The notes beneath the pieces were generated by a model. It was given only the letters and a program-made list of their open reading frames with translations, ran no database searches and was not told the DNA's origin. The position numbers and the translations under genes are program-made. A stretch of 64,000 nt of DNA from Glandiceps talaboti (Eukaryota; Hemichordata; Enteropneusta; Spengelidae): NCBI RefSeq assembly GCF_964340395.1, contig NC_135567.1:6792399-6856398 (forward strand), written 5' to 3'. Shown here in pieces: positions 34,922 to 47,789 of the stretch; within the stretch, counting starts at the first letter, position 1, and each line of letters starts with the position of its first letter.

Positions 34922-34960
34922 CCGTGTGATCCCTATGGCACTACTGAACCTTAGGTCTCT
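34135..34960 (+). mobile_element. HINE-like element
   Basis: 'gttgctaagggtgtggtcat', 'ctgcagaataacactttc', 'atctcaccaagtttcagact', 'catatcactgatgggaccat', 'atatcatggcaatcggtcca', then (CA)n(GACA)n at 34795-34921. The hairpin end is cut after 'ggcactactgaacctta'. The adjoining sequence belongs to the 35030-35690 repeat region. Confidence 0.8.
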
Positions 34961-35029
34961 CATGTTTATATTTCTCTGCACAGAGAGATGGGAAAAGTCA
35001 GGCTAAAAAATTCATACAGTTTGATTCAA

Positions 35030-35690
35030 GTGTCTGTAGGCTAAACAATTAAGAAATATTATTCAGTCAGTGTGCTGTGACCAAAATATGTCCCTACACA
35101 TCTTAGACATAATTTAATAATACATACTTATGAAGTCATGTGTGAATCTGAAATTTGACACACACAAAAGAGTAAACAGAAATACCACTGAGTATGACTG
35201 TGTACCATGTTATATGTACATGTACATGTCAAATACACATCTGTATGGACAACACCATAAGTTGGTAAATTATGATTGGATGGCATGGCTCACACATATT
35301 TTGGCTACCATGGTTACAAGATTAGACAGTAATTAGAGGCAATTTTAGACTAAATAACTGTTTATATACATATACTAAAACCTGGGCTGAACCATAGGGC
35401 TGCACAGAGCAATGAGCCAGGCTCTGTGGTTGGATTCATGGGCTGGGCTGCTGGGATGGGCACCTGGACTCTTGAAAAATGAAACTGAAATACTGTCAAT
35501 AAAATGGACCTTACACTACTACATTTTCTTTTTGTCTACTATTCCTTGAAGCACTGATACAAATATTGAAGTCAAATTAGGGAATACTCACTATTTATTA
35601 GGGGGCATTTCTCATAACACTTTTTGTTTCCTATATAAGGGAATGACCATATTGATGGAGAGGATACAATAGTCAGGGCTGAAATTTGGA
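35030..35690 (+). repeat. Diverged repeat shared with 12390-12960
   Basis: 'ggctaaacaattaagaaat', 'cagtgtgctgtgaccaaaat', 'gcatttctcataacacttt' and 'gaatgaccatattgatgg' match the earlier copy in order. The middle, with 'gggctgggctgctgggatgg' near 35440, is specific to this copy. Confidence 0.55.
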
Positions 35691-35869
35691 AAAAAAATTA
35701 CCCAGCTTGAAGTACAAATTTTGGCAGTATATTTGGATAGTGTAACATCTACAGATAGGCCTTCAGAAAACTGATGTTGCCCCTCTGGATTCTCTTGTGC
35801 AAACTCACTATACTTCTATCAGATATGACTGGTAAAGCTGTAAGTCAGTCAGAATATAGCCAAACATAC

Positions 35870-36560
35870 ATTCTTTCCAAAAAACATAAAAAAGTATATA
35901 TGAAGTTGCTTTATACCCTAGCAACAAAACTGTTACCAAGACAACTGCTGTCAATATCCCCAACTACACCAAAGGTGTTAATATACTAAATGTGAAAGTG
36001 CTATTGATATGATGTAAATGTTTGTATATAATGTTTTGGGGACAACCAATTCACTGATTACATGATTATTTCGATCCAAGGTCAAGGTCATTGTAAAAAA
36101 AATCAAGGTCATCTTAATTTTTTGCAATTATTAAAACACTGTCGGAATCTTTTCTATTGCTAACATCAGACATGAACTTTACAGATGAAAATCGCTCAGA
36201 AAATAGCGAATTATATAGGTTTTTTTAGAAAAATAAAGCAAAGGCATATTCGGAGTTGTTTTTATTATAAACTTCTGTTACCAAGACAACTGGTATCGGG
36301 ATCACCAAAATGTAATACTACTGAATATCTCAGGGTCACGAAGTGCCACAGATATGATGCAAGTGTCTATATATTAGTTTTAGAGGACGGGCAACTCACT
36401 TATCACCTGATCTTTTCGATCCAAGGTCAAGGTCATAGTCTAATTACACGGTCACCTCAATTTTTCACTTTTATTGAAACACCCACATTAGTTTTTTGCT
36501 ATAAACTACTGCAGACTGACCTGTAAGGCCGCAAATCAGATTGCAAATTATATAGTCTGT
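35870..36560 (+). repeat. Two tandem ~350-bp repeat copies
   Basis: Both carry 'gttaccaagacaactg', 'gatatgatg', 'tcgatccaaggtcaaggtca' and 'attgaaacac'-like blocks. A partial third copy flanks the 17-bp satellite at 38000-38140 ('tagatatgatgcaagtgtct'), so the satellite sits inside this repeat family. Confidence 0.65.
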
Positions 36561-36861
36561 CATAAATATTGTAGCACAGGTATATTTAGGGTTAACTTAC
36601 TATGGGATAAGGGAACTGGCACCTTACAACCAAGTACTAAACTAAGACAGCTACTCATACTTTATTGACATCTAACACACAAAAACGTTCAACATTCATT
36701 ACATATTGCCTCGACTTTGATATTGACCTTCATTTGATTGGTAAATTAGGAAAATGTAGGATTGGTTAGTAAACTAGTAAACATTTTTTTTAACTTGAGA
36801 TACTCTAATTTGACTTAACTTTATTGTTTATGAAGAATACAGTCAAGATCCCAAATTGGAC

Positions 36862-37983
36862 TCAAGCTCAGTGTATATTCAAGCTCAGAGTATATTCAAG
36901 CTCAGAGTATATTCAAGCTCAGTGTATATTCAAGCTCAGTGTATATTCAAGCTCAGTGTATATTCAAGCTCAGTGTATATTCAAGCTCAGTGTATATTCA
37001 AGCTCAGAGTATATTCAAGCTCAGAGTATATTCAAGCTCAGTGTATATTCAAGCTCAGTGTATATTCAAGCTCAGTGTATATTCAAGCTCAGAGTATATT
37101 CAAGCTCAGAGTATATTCAAGCTCAGAGTATATTCAAGCTCAGTGTATATTCAAGCTCAGTGTATATTCAAGCTCAGTGTATATTCAAGCTCAGTGTATA
37201 TTCAAGCTCAGAGTATATTCAAGCTCAGAGTATATTCAAGCTCAGTGTATATTCAAGCTCAGTGTATATTCAAGCTCAGTGTATATTCAAGCTCAGTGTA
37301 TATTCAAGCTCAGAGTATATTCAAGCTCAGGGTATATTCAAGCTCAGGGTATATTCAAGCTCAGTGTATATTCAAGCTCAGAGTATATTCAAGCTCAGAG
37401 TATATTCAAGCTCAGAGTATATTCAAGCTCAGAGTATATTCAAGCTCAGAGTATATTCAAGCTCAGTGTATATTCAAGCTCAGAGTATATTCAAGCTCAG
37501 AGTATATTCAAGCTCAGTGTATATTCAAGCTCAGTATATATTCAAGCTCAGAGTATATTCAAGCTCAGAGTATATTCAAGCTCAGAGTATATTCAAGCTC
37601 AGTGTATATTCAAGCTCAGAGTATATTCAAGCTCAGTGTATATTCAAGCTCAGTGTATATTCAAGCTCAGAGTATATTCAAGCTCAGTGTATATTCAAGC
37701 TCAGTGTATATTCAAGCTCGGTGTATATTCAAGCTCGGTGTATATTCAAGCTCAGAGTATATTCAAGCTCAGAGTATATTCAAGCTCAGAGTATATTCAA
37801 GCTCAGAGTATATTCAAGCTCAGTGTATATTCAAGCTCAGAGTATATTCAAGCTCAGAGTATATTCAAGCTCAGTGTATATTCAAGCTCAGTGTATATTC
37901 AAGCTCAGAGTATATTCAAGCTCAGAGTATATTCAAGCTCAGAGTATATTCAAGCTCAGTGTATATTCAAGCTCAGTGTATAT
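36862..37983 (+). repeat. 17-bp satellite, 66 units
   Basis: Unit 'caagctcagtgtatatt'. All 66 units keep the 17-bp length. The base after 'ctcag' is T in about half and A in the other half; two consecutive units have G. One unit reads 'cagtatat' and two read 'ctcggtg'. Since 51 bp is 17 codons, all three plus-strand frames are open (362-426 codons), which is a property of the repeat and not of a gene. Confidence 0.97.
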
Positions 37984-38140
37984 TTCATTCCCGATACTTA
38001 CCAACAAAAGTTTGTAACCAGGACTAAAGTCGAGATACAGAATTATGCAAAAAACAAAAATGCTATATATCTAAATGTCTCAAAGCACTATAGATATGAT
38101 GCAAGTGTCTGTACATTTGTCTTAGTGGACTGGTAACTCA

Positions 38141-39316
38141 CTGATACATATGTTTTTAGATAAAGGGTGGTCATATCGCATTTTGAGGTTTTACATACTG
38201 TTAAAGGATTATTGACAATGATTCTCCTGTTGCTTCTAGATAGTATTTGTTATATAGATTCTAGTCTATAAGGATGTTGTTTTCATAGTTTTTTTCTCAT
38301 TACAGATATTTCAGACAGATTTTGTGCGAGAAATCATTAATCTTTCTGATTAGTCAATTTTTTTTTATTTTGTTGAGGATTTTTGTGTGATAATTTGGAT
38401 ATTCATGGTAGAGATTAAGTTGAAATTGTCAGTATTTTCAAATTCCTTCGTATTCATCTTTCACATCGACAGTTTTGGCAAAGAAATACTGAACACCTCA
38501 TAAAGAAAGCACAACAGTATCTTTATCTTATCAAACACCTACCGGTACATTTAAGGACATTTCAAACGAGTCATGGTTGTAATTTAAAGCTTTTTTTTGA
38601 AATTGTTTCATGTTAATCCTGATATTTTGTTAATCCTGATATTTTGTTAAACCTGTGATTTATACATTGGTTTAGCCTGTGTTTTATTATCTATATACAT
38701 TATTTTATATAAAACAAAACTAATCTATCAGATCTATCCTGAAAATTGGAATAATATATAATATCTGGCAATTATTTTTAAAATCCAATATTCGTATAAA
38801 ACTTGAACGTATTAATTATCTGGAAATAAGTCTACATGTTCTAGTTTTTTGGAAAACAGTTATTATCAGATGTCAAATGATATCTCTTTATTCTACCTAA
38901 AGGCTAACTCACTTATCCGTAATTTTTCGAATTGTTCATATTCAATTTGATTTTAGACTCAAAGAGAGTAACAATATTTTAATTACAGCATCTTTATCTG
39001 ATTTTGTGATTTTTTTACAGTAAAGTTTAGAAAGGATTCTTGATGGATTGCTTTTAACTATGTACTGTAAATTAAACTTTTTTTTCTTTTTTTTTCTTTG
39101 TTTTTGTGAAATGTTATTAGTTTATGAGCTGGTTCTTAAAATAAATCATTATTATTACTATAATTATCATTTATTATCATTAGTTACTATACTTACATTA
39201 TAGTTATTATCATAGTGGTGTGTAGAACAGACCAATGGTGTTTTTACTGCTGTTACGGAATACAGAGCACTGACACGCTTATGTTACAACAATGTGTGTG
39301 GAGGTATACTGTAAAG
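38141..39316. other. No recognisable gene
   Basis: Very AT-rich with T runs near 39080-39110. 'taatcctgatattttgt' is tandemly repeated near 38612-38650. Confidence 0.45.
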
Positions 39317-40229
39317 TGCTACTTAATGCCCAGCCCACTGAACTCATCTCAGCCAGGCATCATATGATAGGGAACCCAGGAATGGTGTTATAAACAAAAC
39401 AAACAAACAAACAAACAAACAAACAAACAAACAAACAAACAAACAAATAAATAAATAATAAACAGAAAAACCTAAATAAATATACATGGGATTCTAAAGT
39501 AATGGATAACTATCAATAAACATATATGTATGTATATACCGGTCTCTGAATGAGAGAATATAGGATATGTTTCTATATATACCATCTATATGTTGTTAGT
39601 ATAAATAGGATATATAGAAACAAATAGTCTATTATTTCAATAGTATACAGACATGTATATACATATAGACATGTTTATAGACAGTTATCCATGAGTTTAA
39701 CATATTTCATTTACCCATACATATATATTTATTCTTTATTTATTGATTTGTTTGTTTGTTTGTTTGTTTGTTTGTTTGTTTGTTCGTTAGATTGCAACAC
39801 AGTTCCTGGGTTCCCTGTGCACAAACATGAAGTACATGTAGTGGGTTCTTACCTGTGTCATTCATAATTTCAGTACTAAACTGATAATTTACTAAAACCC
39901 CAATTTCTTCTTGTTTTATAACATACACATATGTATTTAATTTTGTTCCACACATTTTTGCTCTGTCATTTTTTAATAAGACTGTTGATATTACATTGCA
40001 CCAGGCCTTGATATCATTGAGTTGAGCCCAAAATGTTGACCAATGCTTGAATTTCATGGTATTTTATTAGCCTATACTTTAGTTTACTATTAAGTTAAAT
40101 GGAAATACTCAACTGACATTTTCCTATGCCATTAAAACAGATTCACATTTATTGACCAGATTGGGTTGAAATTTGATGGCAACATTCTTAATACATGATT
40201 ATCTCATTAGTGATATGCAAATTACAGGT
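39317..40229 (+). repeat. ~1-kb dispersed repeat, copy 2
   Basis: Partner of 33209-34213 with high identity outside the (AAAC)n (about 39396-39460) and (GTTT)n (about 39747-39783) tracts. Both copies run into the same HINE-like block 'ttgatggcaacattctta' / 'gatatgcaaattacaggt', so they were copied together with it. Confidence 0.8.
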
Positions 40230-40239
40230 GTAGCCAACG

Positions 40240-40771
40240 AAGCTGTTCGTGCAAATAGCTGTTCATTAACGATTCTTCAATGTGCGGGCAATTTCCAAGC
40301 TTGGCCAGAGGGAGGGGAAAAATAACCCAGTATTTCAGTTGGCAACATATATTTCAGCTGTAAGATATGGGGAAAGGGGAAGGCAGTGGGCAAATTTATT
40401 TTTTTTTTACAATATTCACAAGAGGCAAATTAATTGTGTAATATAATAATTTATGTTTGACCACGTATGTCATCGAAACTGGTGAGGCAGTGCATTGAGA
40501 TTGCAGCACAATCTAATATGTCAACTGACAACTGTCAATACGTATATATTAGAAGGAGAAACTATTTGCTGTGAGTATATCAAATAGCATCCTGAGTAAA
40601 TTTAACATTGGGGCTTCAATTAATAGTGGACAGATGCCATATGTCTGGTAGTGGGTAGCAATGAGAGAGGAAACCTTGGTGAAAATTGTGGGGAGCGGGC
40701 AGTGGGCAGGGACATCTGTTGGGAGGACAGGTTGTGTAATATCGCAGTGGGAGGGCTGATACGAACAGCTT
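40240..40771. mobile_element. Candidate MITE, 532 bp
   Basis: Ends in an 11-bp perfect inverted repeat, 'aagctgttcgt' (40240-40250) and 'acgaacagctt' (40761-40771), and interrupts HINE-like sequence on both sides. Without a second copy or a clear target duplication the call is tentative. Confidence 0.4.
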
Positions 40772-41079
40772 TCACTTTCCTCTCCAATCTTGAATCAAAC
40801 GTAAAAAGTGTTTATTAGCTATGTTTTAACTTTCTGAAACAATTTCAGAAAAATGACTCATTTGCTGCACCTAAAATTACGTCTAAAAATGTGTCTTTTT
40901 GTCAAAAATCTATCATTCTAAAATACCTACAGGAATTTCATGGGGCTGCCTCTGGAGAGGTGTAGATGAGCTGCATTCACAACATGCTGATCCCATTAGT
41001 GATATGCAAATTAGGTCTAACCATTTTTATAAAGTGCCAATGACGTTGTACATAGCATAACTGTTGATGATACAGTTTA

Positions 41080-41650
41080 ATTATCTGTAATGATTAACGT
41101 GGTCTTCTTGATAGACATACATTCTTTGAAGATTTATTCCCATGCCTTCCCATCCATGGTGTTAATGTTATACCTGCTATATACACCATCATTTAAATGT
41201 TACTATGGGCACTATCTTGTTTCTCGGCATATAATTTCGCAATGCTCATTCATTTACCTTCCTATCACCAGTGTTATTTTGGCATTATACGTCATTGTTT
41301 ACCTGTTGCTATGGGTGTGGTCTTGTTACTAAGGGCATTTACATATTCTACAATAATGTTTATTCACTTGCAAACCCATCCCTGTTATAATTGTCAAGAA
41401 ACCTATCATTTGACTGTTGCTAAGGGTTTGGTCATAGTTGCTAGGGTCAATTACATAAGTATGACACATTCACAATTTGCAGACTCTCAGTAAAACTTTC
41501 AGAATCATAACCAAATTTCATCTCCAGTAGTTCGAGAGGTAAAATTCAATACCAAAATCACTGCATCATCTACAAGACAGACAGACAAACAGACAGGCAT
41601 TTTACCTTGAACCACAGTGTAGTTCAGTGTTCAAGTTAGGTACAAATGTA
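41080..41650 (+). mobile_element. HINE-like element, subfamily B
   Basis: Core units ('gttgctatgggtgtggtctt', 'caccagtgttattttggc'), then 'aaaactttcagaatcataac', 'gttcgagaggtaaa', a short (GACA)n and the subfamily end 'tgtagttcagtgttcaagtt', as at 22440-22500. Confidence 0.72.
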
Positions 41651-41662
41651 GGCACAGTTTTA

Positions 41663-42160
41663 AAGCAACAAAGAGGCTCAAATCCAGCTCAACACCTAAT
41701 GACCCATAGGACTAGAACACAAGCAGTATACTATGACAGAAACTTAGATGATCTCCCAGTGTTAGAAGAAGGTGATGTGGTTAGAATGCTGAAACTGTTC
41801 ATTCTAGGAAAAAAGAAATGGCCAAAAGCCATTGTCACACAGCGTTTGGATGAAAGATCTTAAGAAGTTGAGTCATCCAACACAACTTATCGACGTAGCA
41901 GAGCACACTTCAAGAAAATAATGGAACCAGCAGATTCTAAAGACTTGGGAGAAACAAACACGACATCTCATACTCCCAATATCATCAAACCACCACTGTC
42001 TACAAGGAGTAATTCTGAACGGTCCAACTGACCTGATGTCAAGGAAGCAACGTCATTATCACCTAAACCAATAGTTGCTACATCACCCAAGTCACCAATG
42101 AAATCCAGAAGTGGCCATGTAATATAACCACCATCCTACTGGAAAGACTATACAACTTAA
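41663..42160 (+). pseudogene. Ty3/gypsy-like retrotransposon pol, 3' end
   Basis: A single frame reads RTRTQAVYYDRNLDDLPVLE, EGDVVRMLK, KKWPKAIVTQRLDERS, then NTTYRRSRAHFKK and finally SRSGHVI and PPSYWKDY. This is the integrase C-terminal part ('YD......L..G..VR', 'W..A.V....D.RSY.V', 'RR.R.H'), followed by the 'RSGR..KPP' motif common in Ty3/gypsy pol. Stops at 41861 (TAA), 42029 (TGA) and 42125 (TAA) inactivate it. No LTR or upstream pol is visible; a HINE-like end abuts it at about 41640. Confidence 0.75.
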
Positions 42161-42284
42161 GAATACTCAACTATGTGCTATATTGTGTTCTACACAGTTC
42201 TAGGACAAATGCCCCCAGACAAATGCCCCCATAGGACAAATGCCCCGGACCTACCCCCCCCGGTAAACTGTCATTGCCTATGAA

Positions 42285-42905
42285 TAGAGATTAAAAAAAT
42301 CCAGATTTTGGGAGTACACTTAAAATATGGTTTTTATCACTTTTATTGTATAACGGATAAATAGACAGCAGATGTTCAAAAAATGTTGAATTCGACCAAA
42401 TAAAGCATGCTTTGATTTTATCACTTTTTATTGTATTATTACCAAAAGCGTGCTTATAAAGTGATTTCGGGTGGTGTACTTATGTTAAAAATGACTTAAC
42501 TCAAACACAGTCATTGTAATATACACATACACATTTTATTTCAGACATTAGACTGAAATTGTGATGACAATAAAGACAAATACAAACAACAAAGTGTGAT
42601 AAACATGGGATTTGATTTTTAAGTAAGGCAGTTAATAGAAATTACTTATGAGTAGAACTCCAGAATCTTATTGCATAAATACTAAATATTAACTATAATA
42701 TTGAAAATTGGAGGTTGTGGACTTATTCCCCTAAAAATGCCAAGCACATGACAATTCTTGAAATCGGCAACAATTTGTGTAGAACTCTGGAATCTGATTG
42801 CATATAAATACTAAGTGATAAAACCATATTTTTCATTTTAAATACACCGCCTGAAATCACATCTTTCAATCGCACTATAGTAGAAATGCTAAGAAACCCT
42901 AAAAA
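42285..42905. repeat. Imperfect inverted repeat region
   Basis: 'atggtttttatcacttttat' and 'gtgatttcgggtggtgtact' in 42330-42490 are mirrored by 'agtgataaaaccatattttt' and 'aatacaccgcctgaaatcac' in 42812-42861. Probably a foldback element or an inverted duplication; boundaries are unclear. Confidence 0.45.
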
Positions 42906-42965
42906 CATGCATATTGATTCTCTTAAGTTACCAATAATATATATCTTAATGAGGATGTAACTTGC

Positions 42966-42985
42966 TCTCTCTCTCTCTCTCTCTC
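42966..42985 (+). repeat. (CT)n microsatellite
   Basis: About ten CT units. Confidence 0.85.
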
Positions 42986-42999
42986 CCCAACATGTTATC

Positions 43000-44589
43000 A
43001 GTCTTATAAGAATACAACAGTCGTTATAATTATGCTCTAACAATCTGTGTTTGTGTTATTTATTTATAACCATCCACAATTAAAACAAGTTTTACCATGG
43101 AAGTATCACCTACCATTCTAGAATGGTAAACTCCAAACAAATTTGTCTTTACAGATGTCACATACATGTACATATACTGTTATACATGTGCAATCTTATT
43201 GAATATATATTTTAATGAGCCATTTGTGATAGTTTTGATTAGAATGGAATTCAATGCAAGGATTGCATGTCTTGTTAAAACAATATTACAGAGTTTGTTG
43301 CAATACAGAAATGAATCATTTATACCATTCAGGTATCTCCCCTTATACCTCAATGATAATATTACCTTAACTACCATGCTCATAACTAGTGAAATCTCAC
43401 AAAGGTGTAATAGACCATGTATTTGTTGAGAGACTATAACATGAACCAATATGATGAACTGACAAATCCCATTTTAATATAATTACATTATCATTTCAAA
43501 TCTAAAAGGGACAGCACCTCCTTCACTGAGCTTTACCATCTATTTAGTGTACATGGGTTTGTATATTGACATACAAATGTAATTATCCAAACACTCCAAA
43601 AACTGTCAAATGAACCTTCTTCTTTTTTTTCAACATTTTAAAGACTCAAGCATCACAACTACACCAAAGTCAATTGTTCGTCAGTTAACAGTTACACAAG
43701 CCAATATCAAATGTTGAATACAACTTAAATATGTTTACATTCTTCAGATATTTTGTGATGTAATCTAACAGGATTTCACTTACGCTATGTTTTAATTAGA
43801 CATGATAACTGACAAGACTATCTATCATAACATCTCTGTAGACCACAATAACAAAACTATTGGAAAAAAAGTTACAAGTACTGAATACAACTTTTGTCAG
43901 AAGAGCAAAACACTTCCTTGTTAAATAACTAGAAAGAGTTTTGAAAAGAATCAATATCTGTGACCCTGTCATATTCTTACACAGTTTTATAAGAAAGAGA
44001 TGACAGTAATATATCATCATTTATTTTGTGTACTATATAATACGCTGAACAACATTCATATGATTTTAGTTTTTTTTTTGCAAGGATCAGTTTCAGACGA
44101 AGAATATATAATCCACTATAAGTGTATACATTAATTTTGACAAATATATCTCGGCTAATGATAAAAAATTATAATATAATGAATGTTCTCTAGCACTTTA
44201 GGGGAGGGAAGGGACAGGGGAAATCAGGCCTGGACTGTTACGTAAAAGGTGACCCTCCTCAGATTCTGTTGAGCCAAAAGTGTCCTGCCCTAAATTTCCT
44301 TCCTTAAAAATATGGCCCTTCCCCAGTAAAATATTTTTAAAACATGGTTTGAATGCTGTCAGACATGGAAAGGGACTGGAATCAATTGGTTTAAAAGAAG
44401 TAATCCCACTGCTTCCACCACATTGAAAGTTTTAAAGGCATTGGTTATTTCTCCAACTACTACTACCACAGTTTATTTGTGTCAACTCATTGCATTAATC
44501 AGTACCTGTGTTTGGATTTCAATGACTGAGTTGCAGGCCAGAACATTAACTCCAAAATACTAGTTGGCTCCAAATGTTATCATTGGGAC
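43000..44589. other. No gene that I can support
   Basis: Open frames on both strands at 43166-43449 and on the minus strand at 43796-44020 lack motifs and splice context. The region is less repetitive than its surroundings, so an untranslated or intronic host sequence is possible. Confidence 0.4.
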
Positions 44590-45125
44590 TGTCAACATAT
44601 CTAAACATTATCCCTAATACCTTACCCAACTGTTCCCGTTTTACTCCTGTGAGACCCACTTCTCTCCTCACAACTGATAATTAATTCACTATATGCCATA
44701 TGGTTGCCAGCAGCGGTTTGATGACATGGTTTGATATGATATCTAACCCTAAACCAAAATTTAAGGCAACATTGGGTTGTTCATTACCATGGTTACAAGG
44801 GTGATATAGTATGCAAAGATAATATTATTTTTTAGGGCTCACTAATTGTACCCGTACCAACTATATTGCATGGTTAGGCTGTTTATTACAAGGATGTTAT
44901 AGTAAAAGTTAAATATGTTTTGAGCACCTCATACCCATAGCTAACTACAATATTAATTTTTGAGGGTCACTAAGTGTTCACTTACTGGCTATTTCGCATG
45001 GTGTTTGTATACAATGCGGAGCAATAGGATGTCAACAACACAAAATAATGCTAAGCTAGACAATAAAGTTAGTCAAAGTGAAATGTGTTGCTCCCCTCAT
45101 CTCATTTCCTAAAATATGGCCCTCC
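44590..45125 (+). repeat. Dispersed repeat upstream of HINE-like element
   Basis: Pairs with 53485-53880: 'gagacccact', 'cactatatgccatatggttg', 'ttgatgacatggt', 'ttcattaccatggttaca', 'gctaagctagacaat', 'tcctaaaatatggccct'. Its last 180 bp match 3700-3900. Confidence 0.75.
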
Positions 45126-45146
45126 CCAAGAAATGATTTGTAAAAA

Positions 45147-46385
45147 TACCGCCAATGGCATTGTAGCACAATTGTAGTTTTTAAAAATGTTTATCCATAT
45201 GCTAGTCCATGCTAACAATAGGTGTTCATTTGCTGAATGACTACCCAGTTGCCTAGCCAACCATGTTGTTATCTTTGCGATATACGCTATCATTTGGCTG
45301 TTACTATGGGCGTTGTCATGTTGTTAGATATATTTGCATACATTTTTGCATTTTTTGTTCACTTGTGTATGAATTCCTGATATTATCTTTGCAAAATATA
45401 TCATCATTTGGCTGTTGCTATGGGCGTGGTCTTCTTGTTAGACATATTTGCATACATTTTTAAATGTTTATTCATTTATCTTTCAATTCCTGTTGTTATC
45501 TTTTCAATATACGTGATTATTTGGCTGTTGCTATGGTTGTGGTCTTGTTGCTAGGCAAATTACGTACATTTTTGAATGTTTATTCAATCGTGTATTATTC
45601 CGTTATCTTTGTGAAATACACGACCATTTGGCTGTTGCTAAGGGCGTGGTCATGGTTGCTAGGGATATTTGCATACATTTTTTGAATGTTTACTCACTTG
45701 CCTACCAGATGTTATTATTTTTGACCAATATATACTGCCATTTGGTTGTTGCTAAGGGCGTGGTCATGGTTGCCAGGGCCAATTGTGTCAAAATATTTTG
45801 AAGGAAATCTGCATAATAACACTTCTAGAAACATCTCACCAAGTTTCAGTCTCATTGACCAAGTACTTTGTGCGATAGAATTTTTTCACTCAAAATTAAC
45901 ATTTTCACACCTAATTTGCATATCACTCATGACATCATTGTATCCTTAATACTTCTCCATCTATACATCCCTATGCATTCCCATTAAATTTCAGCCCAAT
46001 CTGCTCAGTATTTTTGGAATTATTGATTTTTGACCAAAAAGACACATGTTTAGCCCTAATCATCATGTCATGAACAAATCTGATTTTATCACACCCCTTA
46101 AGAATGTTCCCACCAAATTTCGCACCAATCTGCCCAGGAGTTTCTAAGTTTGATTTTTTTTCAACAAAAATCACATTTTTTTTACCCAAATCACACACCT
46201 GTAATGCGATTATTTTCATTTGAACAATTTTCCAACTAGACCCCACAAGTAATGTCTCCACCAAATACCAAAGCAATCGGGTTGACAGTTTTTGAGTTTA
46301 AGTAATCCACACACATACACAGACAAACACCGCTCAATGCCTATAGCACTACTGAACCTACATTGTAGTTCAGTTGTACTAAAAA
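45147..46385 (+). mobile_element. HINE-like element, near full length
   Basis: The most complete copy. It starts 'ccgccaatggcattgtagca' + 'caattgtag'. Five core units follow (45280-45775; 'ggctgttgctatgggcgtgg', 'catatttgcatacattttt'), then the body ('cagcccaatctgctcagta', 'ttagccctaat', 'accaatctgcccag'), a short 'acacatacacagacaaacac' microsatellite, and the hairpin 'tatagcactactgaacct', 'agttcagttgtactaaaaa'. The start and end share the inverted decamer AGCACAACTG/CAGTTGTGCT, with one mismatch at each end here. Confidence 0.85.
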
Positions 46386-46429
46386 GAGACCCCATCCCTC
46401 CTAATTCCCCCAACCCACCCCTTATTAAT

Positions 46430-46700
46430 TACTGAAGGCTTACTAATTTAACTTGTTTCATCCCAAATGTTCATTTTAATAAGATTTGCTTTTTAAAACT
46501 ATATACAATAGAATCTAGTTATCCTGAAACAGCTTTCTGGCTTGATACAAATCTTATTCATATCGCTACATCTTACTATCACTCACAACAAAAATCCTAC
46601 CAACATTACTATATGTGGTACATTTCTTTCTGTAAAATACCATTATTTTAGCATATCATCACCAACTAAGTATATATTGTTACTCAATATACATACTTAT
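46430..46700 (+). repeat. Dispersed repeat 'tactgaaggctt'
   Basis: Copy of the 11430-11720 family directly after the HINE-like element. Confidence 0.7.
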
Positions 46701-46707
46701 GTACAAT

Positions 46708-46796
46708 TAACATACATACATACATACATACATACATACATGTACATACACATACATACATACATACATACATACATACATACATACATACATAAC
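46708..46796 (+). repeat. (CATA)n microsatellite
   Basis: Tetranucleotide run with two small interruptions ('tgtacatacaca'). Confidence 0.93.
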
Positions 46797-47789
46797 AACA
46801 AGTTATTTATCAACAATCACAAATATACAGACATGAATTATATACTATATAGCATACTAATCACAATTATCTATGTATAATTTTGACTGATGTGTAAATA
46901 CTGGTAGCCAACCATCACCCGTAATGAGGCCTGAAAGAATCATTTGTTTGGTTCCGGTTACCTGATCCCCACTTAGCGTTTTACTGCTGACCCTAAACCG
47001 ACCCTTTACGCATTCGAATAAAAAATCACAAAAATTGTTGTTTCACGAGAAATAGTGGATGCGAAAACTGATAATAATTTCAAAAGACAAAATAAAGCTG
47101 TTCTTCCAATCTGCAATGGCTGTACATCTGATGAGGAGAAACCAATAACACAGAGACCATTTGGAAAACAATAGAATACCTGAAGTAGACACTCACACTC
47201 ACACATGAAAATAAACAAACAACAAATCTACCTATCCCACCTATTCTAAAATTGAGCTTAGTAGGAACCACACAATTTAAAATAGAATTACAATGGAGTG
47301 ACTAATTGTAATGTATTAGAATAATTAGATTGTACTTTATTTCAGTTAATTATGTCAATATTTAATTGAAATGGTGTGCTATATTCTTCATGTATACATA
47401 TTTATCAGTTGACACATATTCATAGATATTTTAAGCAAAACCCCACAACACAGATATAAACTAAGATATTTTTGTAAACTTTGAAACTAAGTGAATACAT
47501 ATTCATGTTTCAGCTAATACATGTGTATCTGTTGACTCCCATGAATCCATAGCAAAGACAAACACTGAACAATGTCTGAGCAACTTGATAGGGGGCACAG
47601 GCTGAGTTTGTCAAATATTTTATTCACCTGAAAGTAGTTAATAAAACCCTAAATATTCTAGTATAGTTTTAATACGGACACATGCCTTCTATGACATAAT
47701 ACAATAATTATTGTCATCTTGCATTGTTACTATAGTTGATTACACAATACAGATTTTCTTGACATTTCTAAAGTGAAAATACAATAAAT
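46797..47789. other. No recognisable gene
   Basis: Minus-strand frames 47006-47271 follow an acceptor-like 'gtctacttcag', but there is no good donor and no motif I can assign. Confidence 0.4.

Noticed and set aside
36824-38136. Three overlapping open frames of 362-426 codons
   Set aside because: All come from a stop-free 17-bp repeat read in three phases; there is no codon bias, domain or unique sequence.
47006-47271. Possible minus-strand exon after 'gtctacttcag'
   Set aside because: Two frames compete, no convincing donor, and no motif that I could tie to a known protein.
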